Notes: a model not told the origin generated them from the sequence alone. Shown: positions 16,972-26,815, numbered from the stretch's first letter. The stretch is DNA of 51,315 bases from UBA5359 sp002410925 [NCBI: bacterium UBP13_UBA5359] (GCA_002410925.1 DHPR01000029.1:40140-91454), one strand, 5' to 3'. Program-made: numbers and translations.

Positions 16972-18036
16972 TCAAGTGGATTCCCGGACTACTATCTTCG
17001 GCGTCACCAGATGCTTCTCATGGACATCCTCTCCCCTCCCGATACGCAGAGCCATATCGCACGCCAGGCGGGCCAGTTCATCCACACGCAAATTTACCGA
17101 AGTGATAGGAACGTCAAGCATAGTTGCCCAGGGAGTATCATAATAACCCATCAATGCCAAATCCTCAGGACAGGATATACCGGCTTCCCTAAGCACCGGA
17201 AGCAGCCCGGCCAAACGAAAATCACCGTAACTGAAGACGGCAGTCGGAACCCAGGACGACTTCAATAAGCTTACTAAGGACTCATAATTATTTGGGCTTT
17301 CATCATCAAAGATCAGGCGAAAGTTCTCATCGTTAGTTAGATCACACTCCTCGCAAGCATCCTGAAATCCATTCAAGAGCAGTTGCGCGCTCTTATTATA
17401 AGGTACCCATTTATGAAAGAAGATGATTATTTTTTCATGTCCTCGGTCGATAAGATGTTTGGCTGCCATATAGCCCCCAGCATAATAATCCGAGAGTGCG
17501 CAAGCAGAATCTATAGCTACATCGGTATCTAGCCTATGCACAAATACCATCTTTTTTTGCATTTTAGTTTTCACGAAATAATCAAAAGGCAGAAATCGAG
17601 TGCCGTTCAAAATCATGGCCGCTATACTGTTTTCAAATATTTCGCTAAAAACTTTGATATTTTCTCTCTCTGCACGCTTACGGTTGTGGGACATAACTGC
17701 GGCGGAGTACATGAAAGAGTGATGCCCTCTGGTCTGAAGACTGCTAACCAGAGCTTCGAATAACTCTGCATGGAAATGCCCGTATCGCTGCATAACCATC
17801 CAAAAAGTATCATGTATATCCTGACGCTGGAGGCTGCTTACAAAAGTGCCTTTGCCTCTTATCCTCCTAAGAAATCCCTGGCTCACCAGTTCCCTGACGG
17901 CATACTCCACCGTCGTGTTGCTGACGGAAAATTTCTTTATCAGCTCGTTATCGGAATAAAACCGGTCCCCCGGCTTCAAACGACCGCTCTTAAGCTCTTT
18001 TGTCAACCGAAGTATTAGTTTTTCATACTTCTTCAT
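16972..18036 (-). CDS. GntR-HTH/LacI-type sugar-binding transcriptional regulator (AraR-like layout)
   Basis: A 354-residue regulator with an N-terminal winged helix of the GntR family (residues about 1-70: LKPGDRFYSDNELIKKFSVSN, then VEYAVRELVSQGFLRRIRGKGTFV). A periplasmic-binding-protein-like sensor domain follows (ADYYAGGYMAAKHLIDRGHEKI-type core, PTAVFSYGDFRLAGLL, PEDLALMGYYDTPWA). This is the layout of AraR and relatives, which release operator DNA on binding a sugar. The start at 18036 is chosen for the AGAGGTGG upstream. It probably controls the esterase–GH35–oxidoreductase–propeller operon just downstream on the same strand. Confidence 0.9.
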   Translation of the reverse strand: MKKYEKLILRLTKELKSGRLKPGDRFYSDNELIKKFSVSNTTVEYAVRELVSQGFLRRIRGKGTFVSSLQRQDIHDTFWMVMQRYGHFHAELFEALVSSLQTRGHHSFMYSAAVMSHNRKRAERENIKVFSEIFENSIAAMILNGTRFLPFDYFVKTKMQKKMVFVHRLDTDVAIDSACALSDYYAGGYMAAKHLIDRGHEKIIIFFHKWVPYNKSAQLLLNGFQDACEECDLTNDENFRLIFDDESPNNYESLVSLLKSSWVPTAVFSYGDFRLAGLLPVLREAGISCPEDLALMGYYDTPWATMLDVPITSVNLRVDELARLACDMALRIGRGEDVHEKHLVTPKIVVREST

Positions 18037-18156
18037 ATCGACCCAACCACCTCTTAGTAGAACCAATGCTACGCAAAAACTGCAAACCAGCCGATGCAAG
18101 CAATGCCAGGCACTTCCAGCTATAACAAGTCCGCCGATGCAAAGCCTTGATTTTAG

Positions 18157-18170
18157 TGTAGTATACCACA
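18157..18170. promoter_or_regulatory. palindrome TGTAGTATACCACA overlapping a -10 element of the regulator gene
   Basis: A near-perfect 14-bp palindrome (12 of 14 positions symmetric, TGT-GTATAC-ACA type). The reverse strand reads GTGGTATACTACAC, so TATACT (18160-18165) can serve as a -10 box for the regulator gene. A site of this shape, overlapping the promoter, suits autoregulation by a GntR-type protein. The -35 is weak. Confidence 0.4.
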
Positions 18171-18277
18171 TTGCACTGATGCTATACAGATATATTCACG
18201 GCGTACACACGCATCGTTCGCTCGATCGAAGAAGGATCTACAGATGCTCCATAATACGGTTGTGTCATCCATACCAC

Positions 18278-18289
18278 TTATAGCTATAA
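18278..18289. promoter_or_regulatory. perfect palindrome TTATAGCTATAA upstream of the cluster A regulator
   Basis: A perfect 12-bp palindrome in the 632-base region between the regulator start and cluster B. The same core recurs twice before the esterase gene (16892-16923). Short flanks are also shared: CCTAGCAAG here, and its reverse complement CTTGCTAGG near 16941-16949. Candidate operator of the cluster A regulator. Confidence 0.5.
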
Positions 18290-18308
18290 CCTAGCAAGCA
18301 TTACAGCT

Positions 18309-18563
18309 TCACTCTGCCCCAGGCCTGATGTCTAAAGATGGACAGGTGGCTAACAGAGAGGCGCCAGTGGTTTCGTAGCTCATCCCCGCTATAAGATTAG
18401 GCAGCAGTTTTTTTAATCTCTCCGAATAGCTCAGATCGAAAATGGAGCTTTGCAATCTGCGCATGGCTAGAACGACGGCTATCCAGGTATTGGTCCAGCC
18501 GGTTTCCATGCACCAGGCTCCCCAGCCGTTATCGGCAGAGCTGGCGTATTTGAAGCAGGGGTT
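18309..18563 (-). pseudogene. C-terminal gene remnant of unknown family
   Basis: An open frame of 84 codons with no ribosome site. It reads …ADNGWGAWCMETGWTNTWIA… and ends SLDIRPGAE. The tryptophan-rich, helical start looks like the tail of a larger protein whose front is gone; a TGA lies directly upstream in frame and the only ATG is mid-way. It sits in the otherwise non-coding stretch between clusters A and B. I do not recognise the family. Confidence 0.4.
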
Positions 18564-18667
18564 TCATTTACAATAATCGATCAGATATTTGTTACACCTC
18601 CATAAATATCTACACAATATTCTTAATTCCAGTTATTTATCTGCACCCGATGGTACTTTAACAGCAT

Positions 18668-21568
18668 TCAATTCACCTTTTCCCCATCGATATTCAATTC
18701 ATCTGACGGCGCCACGACCATAATCTCGTACCCATATTGACGCTGCCGGATGTCTTGCTTATTAAAGAACGGTGTTACCGTATTTTTGATATAATCTGCC
18801 CAGTTTTTTGGGTATGCTGAGAGATCGGCATCCTGCGGTATTCTAAAATCGGTCTCATCATTCTTAAGTATAGTCATAGCCACACCGGCCTTGAAATCTT
18901 CCGGCGTCCAGAAATTCGCTTCACCCTGCCTTTTCCCACCCGCCCAATCGCCGGGTTTTAAAAGTTCCATATTACGCCCAAGAAGCAGCAAACGGTACCC
19001 GGCGTATTGCAGCCCGAGCTTCTGAAGATCGACACGGACAATTCCATGTGCCGGTGTTTTATCATCTGACCACAACGTGACCGCCACCCAGTTGTTCTTC
19101 TTAAGTGTCGTCATAATTTTCATCCGGGAATCGGTCTCGCTTTTCAGCGTAATAGGAGGCTCGGTCAATTTGCACACAAGAGCGGCAAACTGCTTTGCTG
19201 CCGAGCCGTTTTCTTTCTGTGCCTCCTTCAGCATATCATGCGATGTGATGCTGACTATACGACCTTTGCCAATGTTCTTTTCAATAACCGCAAGAGAATC
19301 ATCTTCCGATGCTTTCAGTGTTTCTAATACCGGCGAACCGGTAAATTCCATCGTCATATCTTTTTCTTGTGTCAAATCTGCCCGTGAAATCGACCATTTG
19401 CTATTGAGATTAAGCAAAATGCCTCCATGCTGCACAAACTCTTTCAATTTGTCACTAACGGATTGAGAAAGACCTTCAAGGCTATAGGGAGGTGCGATCA
19501 ACACAGAGTAGCGATTATACAGTTCAGTGTTCTCCACCATAATACGATCCACATCCAGGTGGTGTGATAAATCCTCAAAAAGATCCCCCACTTGCTGCAT
19601 AACCTGGTTGGATACCGGGCCTAGCCGCAGCAAAAGCGTACTCTGGTTATCTAAAACAGCAGCTTTGGCTAGGATTGAGCCGCCGCTCCATTCCCTGCAA
19701 TTGAGTATATGCATGCGCAACGCATCGATACCGCGATTAGTCATACCACCAGAAAAGGGACGCCAAAGATGACCATCAAAGAAAAGCTCCATTCCTGCGC
19801 GATGGCCGCGCAATGAACGCGTATTGTACTCTCCCCAACTGCCATGCGGGCCACTTCCTGATGTTGATTGGTCCAAGGAATAAAGAGGTTCCAATGCAAC
19901 TGATCCTCCATATGAAAATATCCAGGTGGATTTGCCCAGGGAACTCAGCCGGTATGGATCATGCCCCCACGACCATCCTGATGCGTATGCAGCGGGTGTA
20001 CCGACCTGGATAGCATATTCAATGCCTTTTTTACGGCAATAATCGGAAATACTCTTATGAAAATCCTCATTTACCCATTCTTTGAAGAGCACCCATCTGC
20101 GCCACCAGACATCCTTTGTATCGCACTTGCGCGCAATATTGTCCAGATTGCAATCCTGAGGCGGCATCTCACCAAAGCGTTCTATAGTGAACTTCTTAAA
20201 ATCCTCCAGATTGTCACCCAGGTAATCGCCGGCATTTGAATAAGGCATATCGACATACAACCCTTTAAGGCTCCCAAAGGCACTGTATTTTGTAGCATAT
20301 TCATCAATCATACGGTATAAGAAAGCGCGATATTCATTACTCAGCACATCGGGAAGATCCTTATCTTTACTCTGTAGATAAGGATCACCCTTGCAATTTC
20401 GTGCCAGCATTTTATCGGCTACCTTACCATATCCAATCTGCAGCTTCACCCAGATGCCAACACCTTCCTTGCCAGCAGCTTTGACCAACGTCATAAAGGG
20501 ATCATAGGCCGTATATCTTGGCAAGGCACCTGAAACTAAGGTCGGATGAAAGATTACACAATCTCGCATAGTAAGTTGAACAATGTCAGTAACGCCCATA
20601 AGCTTCAACTGCCGCAAGTTCTGCCTGGTGCGTTCATAACCGTAGTTATTTAAATAATCGACTCTGGCAATCATGAAAATCCTGCCATTGGTTTTTTCAA
20701 CTGGCTGACGCTGAAGATAAGTACAGCGAATCAACGATTCATCGAACCAATCATACTGCTTTGCCATCAATTCATCATACTGCCGGATTTTTTGGGCATC
20801 CTTTTCCTGTCGGACAGCGGTCAGTCGTGCCTTGCGTTCTTCCTGTGAAAGCAATGTTATACGTCCCCGGCCTGCCCAAGTAACGGCATTCAACAACACT
20901 TGCCGCTCTCCATCAACCGGGGCCTGCTCTATATTGCTCTGGGTAGCAAGCCCCGTACAGGCGCCGTTAGCAACTACGCGGCCATTACCATAATAGCCAC
21001 ATACTACTACAGGGTTTCCTCGGAAATCCCTAACGAGCACCTCACCAACTGGCCCTTTGACTAAATTGAAATGATCGGTATAGGCATATTTGTATTGCTC
21101 GGAAACGCCTGATAGAATAGCATGCTGTACCTTACAGGGCAGCAAAACATTGCCTTGCATCTTTGCCGTTTTGGTTATAATCTCTGGAAAAAGCAGCGTT
21201 TCATCCCGTGTCAGACCGCAGGCAGCGTGGTTGAGAAGTAGACCGCCTCCGTATTTTACATATTCCTGAAGCGCCTCTTCCATTGTTTCAAAGGGACATT
21301 CCTTAAGGCTGCCAATTATGACAACATCGTATGCAAGCAAATCAGCCAGATCTACAGCGCCTTTTTTGATCACCGATACGCTAACATGTTTTTCTGTTTG
21401 CAAAGCGAAGAAAATACCTTGCGCTCCGTAGCCTCTGGCATAAACCCCCACCTTTACGGGCATACCGTTCTCTGCTGCTGTTACATTACAATACGCTATA
21501 CCTGCCCATGCGAATATTGCTACCGCCAATCCTGATATTAAACCGGTTCTGCCAAAATATTTTATCAT
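18668..21568 (-). CDS. secreted GATase-like/TIM-barrel glycosidase-like protein, paralogue 1
   Basis: A 966-residue exported protein. A signal peptide (GLISGLAVAIFAWAGIAYC) is followed by a class I glutamine-amidotransferase-like domain (residues about 38-225: VGVYARGYGAQGIFFAL, VVIIGSLKECPF, YVKYGGGLLLNHAACG). The middle holds a TIM-barrel-like glycosidase region (GYERTRQNLRQLKLMGVTDIV, GLYVDMPYSNAGD, YNTRSLRGHRAGMELFFDG). A second GATase-like domain follows (NRYSVLIAPPYSLEGLS, FVQHGGILLNLNSKWS), as in the trimerisation domain of GH42 enzymes. It closely parallels the gene at 26852-29818. Its ATG overlaps the stop of the broken EamA gene (ATGA). Likely cell-surface glycan processing; reaction unknown. 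Confidence 0.75.
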   Translation of the reverse strand: MIKYFGRTGLISGLAVAIFAWAGIAYCNVTAAENGMPVKVGVYARGYGAQGIFFALQTEKHVSVSVIKKGAVDLADLLAYDVVIIGSLKECPFETMEEALQEYVKYGGGLLLNHAACGLTRDETLLFPEIITKTAKMQGNVLLPCKVQHAILSGVSEQYKYAYTDHFNLVKGPVGEVLVRDFRGNPVVVCGYYGNGRVVANGACTGLATQSNIEQAPVDGERQVLLNAVTWAGRGRITLLSQEERKARLTAVRQEKDAQKIRQYDELMAKQYDWFDESLIRCTYLQRQPVEKTNGRIFMIARVDYLNNYGYERTRQNLRQLKLMGVTDIVQLTMRDCVIFHPTLVSGALPRYTAYDPFMTLVKAAGKEGVGIWVKLQIGYGKVADKMLARNCKGDPYLQSKDKDLPDVLSNEYRAFLYRMIDEYATKYSAFGSLKGLYVDMPYSNAGDYLGDNLEDFKKFTIERFGEMPPQDCNLDNIARKCDTKDVWWRRWVLFKEWVNEDFHKSISDYCRKKGIEYAIQVGTPAAYASGWSWGHDPYRLSSLGKSTWIFSYGGSVALEPLYSLDQSTSGSGPHGSWGEYNTRSLRGHRAGMELFFDGHLWRPFSGGMTNRGIDALRMHILNCREWSGGSILAKAAVLDNQSTLLLRLGPVSNQVMQQVGDLFEDLSHHLDVDRIMVENTELYNRYSVLIAPPYSLEGLSQSVSDKLKEFVQHGGILLNLNSKWSISRADLTQEKDMTMEFTGSPVLETLKASEDDSLAVIEKNIGKGRIVSITSHDMLKEAQKENGSAAKQFAALVCKLTEPPITLKSETDSRMKIMTTLKKNNWVAVTLWSDDKTPAHGIVRVDLQKLGLQYAGYRLLLLGRNMELLKPGDWAGGKRQGEANFWTPEDFKAGVAMTILKNDETDFRIPQDADLSAYPKNWADYIKNTVTPFFNKQDIRQRQYGYEIMVVAPSDELNIDGEKVN

Positions 21569-22253
21569 AACATGCCTCCTTCTTGCTCATGACGGTTCTT
21601 TCCTATAAATGGCAAATGCTTTATCAGCATGAAATATACCCCACCAAAAACAAGCATTGCTCCGCCTATAAAGACAGGGGTTATTCTCTCTTTCAGCAAA
21701 AGAAATGAAAAAGCCATCGTCAGCAGAGTTGAGGCATATCCCAAAGAGCCCAGCTTACCTGCCTCTAAATGCTTTAGAGCAGAGGCCCAGAGAACGTAAG
21801 CCAGAGCTGAAGGGAATATTCCCATATACAACGCATACAGCCAGAACGATAGTGAAAAACCTATCTGCACCGGGTGCTTAAAAAATAAGGTGAGCAGTAA
21901 AAGCATTGCATCTCCTAATATAATTGTTGCCGTTCCGTTCACCAGCCCTCCGTATCTGAAACTAGCTCTTCTGCTCAATACGGTATAAAATGCCCAGCAA
22001 ATGCCTGAGCAAAGAGCCAGAAGAACAGCCAGAAATCCTGCTGCAAAGCTCTCTTTATTTCCGGCAGCTTTCCCTGAACGGCAAGAACTATTAACAGGAA
22101 AAGACTCGCCAGAAAAAATCTTAAAAAAGTAAAGAACACGGGAGCTACCGTATGGTTTCCAAACAGAACCCGGCCGACTATATAAAAGCTCCCCCATAAG
22201 ATTACTGAGCCCAACCCGTAGAAAAAGCCAAGCAGGCTTTTATTCTGCATCAT
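21565..22253 (-). pseudogene. EamA/DMT-family transporter, internally deleted and frameshifted
   Basis: The front (from 22253: SLLGFFYGLGSVILWGSFYIV, then LFFTFLRFFLASLFLL-like segments) is the start of an EamA drug/metabolite transporter. The back, in another frame (up to 22197), has GFLAVLLALCSGICWAFYTVL, ALYMGIFPSALAYVLWASALKH and GGAMLVFGGVYFML, the second EamA repeat. Together they give about 230 codons against roughly 300 for the family. The piece that should lie between helices 2 and 6 is missing and the frame changes near 22030-22080. I read this as a deletion that broke the gene. It overlaps dppA by 14 bases and the next gene by an ATGA. Confidence 0.75.
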
Positions 22254-23037
22254 ACAGATATGCCCTGAGCAGATTCATATTGGCTATTTTCTGGAAGTTA
22301 TCGCTAGTATAGATTATGCTTCTTTCATCTACCTTCCTTACTCCGGGTATCAGACACATCTTCGATACTGTCTGGGTCGTGGTAAACTCTACTCTATAGT
22401 CATAGGGTGCTTTAAGGGTAAAGGGCTTTATCTCGTTTATTCTCTCTACCGCTCTTTTAGCTCCTTCCCTGATCAATTCACAGGCCTTCTCGGGATGCAA
22501 ACTTATGGCCTGATACTTATTGATGCCTTCTTTTACGGTTACAGTCTCCATGCTATCCACCAGGGCTTTGGCCTCTTGCGTTGCCTCGGCATCTCCGGTA
22601 AGCAGGATTACCGGCACCTTCATGTTGCCGGCATAGGCCATCTCGAAGCCCAGTTCGCCTACTGCAATTCCGTTAAGATAGGTGTTAAAGATGGCGCTGT
22701 TCCCGGTATGGTTCAATACTCCTGTCCCTACACCGGCCCGGGCATGCTGGCCAACTATAAAGACACCGTCTATCGACTCATCCAGACCGGGCAGATATGA
22801 GGCTACGCCTCCGGATAAGACAAGCTTCACTTCCTTATCCAGCTTATCTATAATCACCTTATGGCTCTCCGCCACTATTATCTCTTCCGCTCCGCCGCTG
22901 CGTGCGCCGTCTATAGCTGCCTGTATCTCTGCCGTCATCCACTCTGTAGCTCTCGTATCTGAAGATCTTTCCTGGTGTGAATCCCAGTTAACTACACCGG
23001 CAACGCCTTCCAAATCTGTAATTATATATATCTTCAT
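22240..23037 (-). CDS. dppA: D-aminopeptidase DppA (M55 family)
   Basis: A 265-residue zinc peptidase that removes N-terminal D-amino acids, for example from peptidoglycan-derived peptides. The start MKIYIITDLEGVAGV contains the metal ligands D8 and E10; further conserved pieces are VAESHKV, GQHARAG, NHTGN and AVGELGFEMAYAG. Length and motifs fit DppA of Bacillus. It sits in cluster B between the TIM-barrel glycosidase-like gene (11-base gap) and the broken transporter, so the operon may handle peptide-linked glycans or muropeptides. Confidence 0.92.
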   Translation of the reverse strand: MKIYIITDLEGVAGVVNWDSHQERSSDTRATEWMTAEIQAAIDGARSGGAEEIIVAESHKVIIDKLDKEVKLVLSGGVASYLPGLDESIDGVFIVGQHARAGVGTGVLNHTGNSAIFNTYLNGIAVGELGFEMAYAGNMKVPVILLTGDAEATQEAKALVDSMETVTVKEGINKYQAISLHPEKACELIREGAKRAVERINEIKPFTLKAPYDYRVEFTTTQTVSKMCLIPGVRKVDERSIIYTSDNFQKIANMNLLRAYLYDAE

Positions 23038-23048
23038 TTACCCTCTCC

Positions 23049-25388
23049 TCACCCGAATTCAATATCCAGCGCTATTTTTTTGCCTGTCATCCGGTAAATT
23101 ACTTTGCCTACTTTATTGTTCCATTCCCAGCCAGGGGTTTCTATGCCATCGATTTTAACCGTTTTAGGACTCTGTGGTGCATAAAAATCCAGTTCGGCTT
23201 CCTGATTTATTGGTCCTTCTGTGATTACTTTGAGAGTAGCCGACATTATCTGCTCGCTGCAGGGATGGGTATTGTGCCGGACATATGCTGCATCGGGGCT
23301 ATGTTCCTTTAGACGATACACTCTATATTGATAGCCGCTAAGTGTCTCTTTTATCCCTTTTTGCTGAATATCTTTGTCTTCTATTATAGCCGGATACCCA
23401 CCTAGGCTATCCACTAGAAGGTATGACGCATTACTTGCCCAGCCCAGTTTGGTCATATCCAATCGCCAGCTAAACATAGTATCTGTGCAACCTGGATTAG
23501 ACAGCACTATCAAGGCTTCCTTATCATTATAGTAAAGCGCTCCCTGCGCACCTTTGCCTATTATCTCCAGCAAGTTCTGCCGGTAATCAAGGAAACGATA
23601 GTGCGTCAGATCAAAAGCGCGGAATCCGGCAAACAAATCCAAGACGCTCTTATAGCCGCCATAAGCCGGATAGGTGAAAACTCCCTGTAGCACACACTTG
23701 GAGATAAAATTATCCATCGCTTTTTCAAAGATAGATTTATCACCTCTATGGCTGATATCGGATTGGAAGCAGGCTCCGCTATCTGCGCGTGAAATAATGG
23801 TCGGGCAAATAATATGAGCGGAGGCATTCATATACTGACAATGAGGGGTAAAGCCTTCCAGTGCCGGCACATCCATAGTTATAAAGCGCTCTCCATCCAA
23901 CTCTTCCATTGTTAAAACGGCATCGCAAAAGTTCTCTATTATTACTGACGGCACTGTGGATTGGTGAATAGCCAACACTCCTTCTTTGCCAACGGCTCTC
24001 CTGGTCCATTCGGTCATTTCGATAAAATCATCGATCATATTGTGCTCGCCATCGCTGTGGGCTGGATTATTGCAATAATGATACTCGTAACAATCGTAAT
24101 AGATGCCATCGAATTTATGGTTTGCCAATACCTTCTTTATCAGGCTCTTAAGATAGTCTTTAAAGCCTGACTGCAGGCAGGTGGGGATTACCACTCCGGT
24201 ATCCGGCGCATCCCTACTACTGTCAAAATGTGCGCCCATCGAGGACTGGGCCGCCCTGCCGCTGCTGTCAACGCTGCGCTTCCACTCGTCGATATGCTTG
24301 AAACCAGGGGCATTCGAATGAAGGTCGCTTGAGAAATAATTAATCACCTTCAACCCGTAGGTGTGCGCGGTGTCTATTACTCTGTCCAATTCCTGCATGC
24401 CTTCTGCATCGTAAGGAGGATAACAGCCGCGATGCCAATAATTGCCGTCGGCTAGGCCGTCACAGTTATGCAACCTTAGTATATTCACTCCGGCATAGGC
24501 CCACGCTCTGATCTGCTCATCACTCGGCCAGGGATGGTTATTTATGCCGACATGCATGTATTTCTGTTTGGATTCAGCGGTAATATTGGGCAATCCCAGA
24601 TACGAGATATAGGAGAATTCCCCTTCGGGCCTTATCGGATAATGGCAACAAAAATAAGGCTCCATCAAAATGACTAGCCTGGCGGGATCGGCCACCCGAT
24701 GCATGGTAAAACGGCTTAGGCCGTTCTCTCCGGTCAATTGCTTCTCCCATTTATCTATCTCGGAATTGGGAAATGTCTCTATGCCTTCCACTCCTCGCTT
24801 AAAGGCGGCCAGATAATTGGGTGCATAGCGGTCGGTAAACAGAGGATTATAGGCTTCATCTGCCTTGCCCCATTCTACCGGACAGTTCTTAAGCCAGGCA
24901 TGAAAGTTCTTGCCCACTTCATTATGATGTGAATGGCGGTAGGCATATTCATCGAGCTCCGGGATCAGCTCAAGTGAGCCTACTCCCACAATGTGAATAT
25001 CTTCCTCAATATCCTGGCAGGTAAAACTCCTGATGCACTTTATATATTCGTTATGATATTCATAAACATAATCATATTTCACCGGCAAAGGTCTGCCGTC
25101 TTCCCGATACAGCTTCCCTCTTGTTCTTATCTTTTTGCAATCTGAAGTATCTTCTAAAATATTTACCCGCGGTTGTTTTTCATTTTTATCCTGATAGCTG
25201 AACTTCTTGTATACGGAAAAATAGGAAGTAATGGGGGAAACTAGGATGTTTCTGTTGGAACCATGCAAAAACTTGATTCGAGCTATGCAACCTCCCTGGT
25301 GCAAATCATGCTTCACTTCCCAACAACCGTTGCTGATAACTACATGCTCTCTATCTTTGGCTAAGGACAAATTCTCTTTGTAATACAC
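23049..25388 (-). CDS. TIM-barrel glycoside-hydrolase-like protein (DUF6259-like)
   Basis: A protein of about 779 residues with no signal peptide. An N-terminal beta-sandwich region (WEVKHDLHQGGCIARIKFLHGS) is followed by a (beta/alpha)8 barrel (IRAWAYAGVNILRLHNCDGLA, DRVIDTAHTYGLKVINYFS, HKFDGIYYDCYEYHYCNN, CDAVLTMEELDGERF) and a C-terminal beta domain. The layout recalls GH36/GH31-like and DUF6259 glycosidase-like proteins. GTG at 25386-25388, with AGGGGGAG upstream, is the favoured start; an ATG 15 codons earlier has no ribosome site. Acidic residues in the DGIYYDCYEYHY strand are candidate catalytic groups. Family assignment is tentative. Confidence 0.6.
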   Translation of the reverse strand: MYYKENLSLAKDREHVVISNGCWEVKHDLHQGGCIARIKFLHGSNRNILVSPITSYFSVYKKFSYQDKNEKQPRVNILEDTSDCKKIRTRGKLYREDGRPLPVKYDYVYEYHNEYIKCIRSFTCQDIEEDIHIVGVGSLELIPELDEYAYRHSHHNEVGKNFHAWLKNCPVEWGKADEAYNPLFTDRYAPNYLAAFKRGVEGIETFPNSEIDKWEKQLTGENGLSRFTMHRVADPARLVILMEPYFCCHYPIRPEGEFSYISYLGLPNITAESKQKYMHVGINNHPWPSDEQIRAWAYAGVNILRLHNCDGLADGNYWHRGCYPPYDAEGMQELDRVIDTAHTYGLKVINYFSSDLHSNAPGFKHIDEWKRSVDSSGRAAQSSMGAHFDSSRDAPDTGVVIPTCLQSGFKDYLKSLIKKVLANHKFDGIYYDCYEYHYCNNPAHSDGEHNMIDDFIEMTEWTRRAVGKEGVLAIHQSTVPSVIIENFCDAVLTMEELDGERFITMDVPALEGFTPHCQYMNASAHIICPTIISRADSGACFQSDISHRGDKSIFEKAMDNFISKCVLQGVFTYPAYGGYKSVLDLFAGFRAFDLTHYRFLDYRQNLLEIIGKGAQGALYYNDKEALIVLSNPGCTDTMFSWRLDMTKLGWASNASYLLVDSLGGYPAIIEDKDIQQKGIKETLSGYQYRVYRLKEHSPDAAYVRHNTHPCSEQIMSATLKVITEGPINQEAELDFYAPQSPKTVKIDGIETPGWEWNNKVGKVIYRMTGKKIALDIEFG

Positions 25389-25444
25389 TGCTCTCCCCCT
25401 TCTACATGCTTTAATTAAATGTTGTTGACCCATTTTGGGGCTGT

Positions 25445-26815
25445 CTAGCGATTAGTAACAAACATGTTATTCTGATTGTTGTACATTGCCTTCGGCCAGA
25501 CAAGAGCTTTGGGCTCGCAGGCACCGGTAAACTTGACCAGAAAAGCCTTGTTATAGGCATTGTAATAGGTAACAATCGCATCCATAAATCCATCGCCGCT
25601 GATATCGCCTATTACCGGCCCAGCAATAAGATTACGATTACCAAACAGAACCCTGGGATACCCTTCGACGTATTCTCCGCTGTAACGCCACAAATGCAGC
25701 TTGCCATCTCTGCTGTTACCCATCAGTTCCAGCTTGTTGTCACCATCCGTATCCACAAGGACAATACTTCTGTCTATCCAACTGCTGGTCAATTCCTGAG
25801 GCCATCCCGGCAATGTGCTACCATCGCTTTTAATGATATGTATTGCTCCATTACCGGCATAGCTGCCTCCTTTTCGCTTTATAAGATTAGCTACTATTTC
25901 CAGCTTCTTATCGTTGTCAATATCAGCTAATGAAACTTTAATATTTCCTTCACCAAGCTCCCTGGGTTTCTCCCAGCCTGCCAGCGGCCATAACGTTTGC
26001 GCATCCCAGATGTAAATCCTGCCTTTATTGGTACCGGCTACTATCTGCCGACTGCCATCGTTATTAACATCCGCTACGGCGCAACTTTCAATGCTCTCTT
26101 CCTGGAAAATCTTTACCGGCCAAAGGGAGCTTCCGTCTGCCTGCCAGCCGTATAATCTACGAGAAGCTGTCCAGGCAATCATCTCATTTTTGCCATCTTC
26201 GTTAACATCGCCAACAGCTACGCCCGCACAACGTCCGAATATCTCTCTGGGCCAGCCACTTATTACCAAACCATCAAAGCCATATACGTAAAGTTTGTCA
26301 GGATTTGTGGTCGCAACAATAATCTCCTGTTTGCCATCTCCATTGACATCGGCAATAACAGGAGCCATACAGGGAAGGGCCTTTTCCGGCATAGTAACCG
26401 GCCAGCCGGGAAGGTAATCACCCTTGTAATCCAAAAGATGAACCTTGCCGGGCCCCTGCCAGCCGCTGGCAAAGCATAGCTCCTGCTTGCCATCGCCATT
26501 GAAGTCTGCTACTGCCGGACCTTCGTTGTTGACCATTGAATTACTGTTATCGTCAAAAATAGATTTGGGCCATCCCGGTAACGATTTGCCGGTATCATTG
26601 AATACATAAATCCTTGCTTCATCCTGTTTTGTTGCCAGTGTAGCAATCACTACTTCATTCTTGCCGTCTCCGTTGATATCAGCAATCAGCGGGTCGGCAC
26701 TAACCGCTGCAAACACCTCTACCGGCCAATCAGCCCTGGCAACTACCGGTTTTAGATTCAGAGCTGCAAAGAGCGCCAATAAGCACAATGCCTTCAATAT
26801 TCTCACCATTTGCAA
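25445..26815 (-). CDS. secreted FG-GAP/VCBS-type beta-propeller protein
   Basis: A 456-residue exported protein. The signal peptide (ALCLLALFAALNLKPVVARA) is followed by eight repeats with calcium-binding loops such as ADINGDGKNE, ADFNGDGKQE, ADVNGDGKQE, GDVNEDGKNE, ADVNNDGSRQ, ADIDNDKKLE, VDTDGDNKLE and GDISGDGFMD. This makes an integrin-like propeller. Repeats of LPGWP/LSGWP between the loops add regularity. Probable extracellular binding or scaffold protein for a polysaccharide. It lies in the cluster B operon between paralogue 2 and the TIM-barrel gene. No catalytic domain is visible. Confidence 0.88.
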   Translation of the reverse strand: MQMVRILKALCLLALFAALNLKPVVARADWPVEVFAAVSADPLIADINGDGKNEVVIATLATKQDEARIYVFNDTGKSLPGWPKSIFDDNSNSMVNNEGPAVADFNGDGKQELCFASGWQGPGKVHLLDYKGDYLPGWPVTMPEKALPCMAPVIADVNGDGKQEIIVATTNPDKLYVYGFDGLVISGWPREIFGRCAGVAVGDVNEDGKNEMIAWTASRRLYGWQADGSSLWPVKIFQEESIESCAVADVNNDGSRQIVAGTNKGRIYIWDAQTLWPLAGWEKPRELGEGNIKVSLADIDNDKKLEIVANLIKRKGGSYAGNGAIHIIKSDGSTLPGWPQELTSSWIDRSIVLVDTDGDNKLELMGNSRDGKLHLWRYSGEYVEGYPRVLFGNRNLIAGPVIGDISGDGFMDAIVTYYNAYNKAFLVKFTGACEPKALVWPKAMYNNQNNMFVTNR

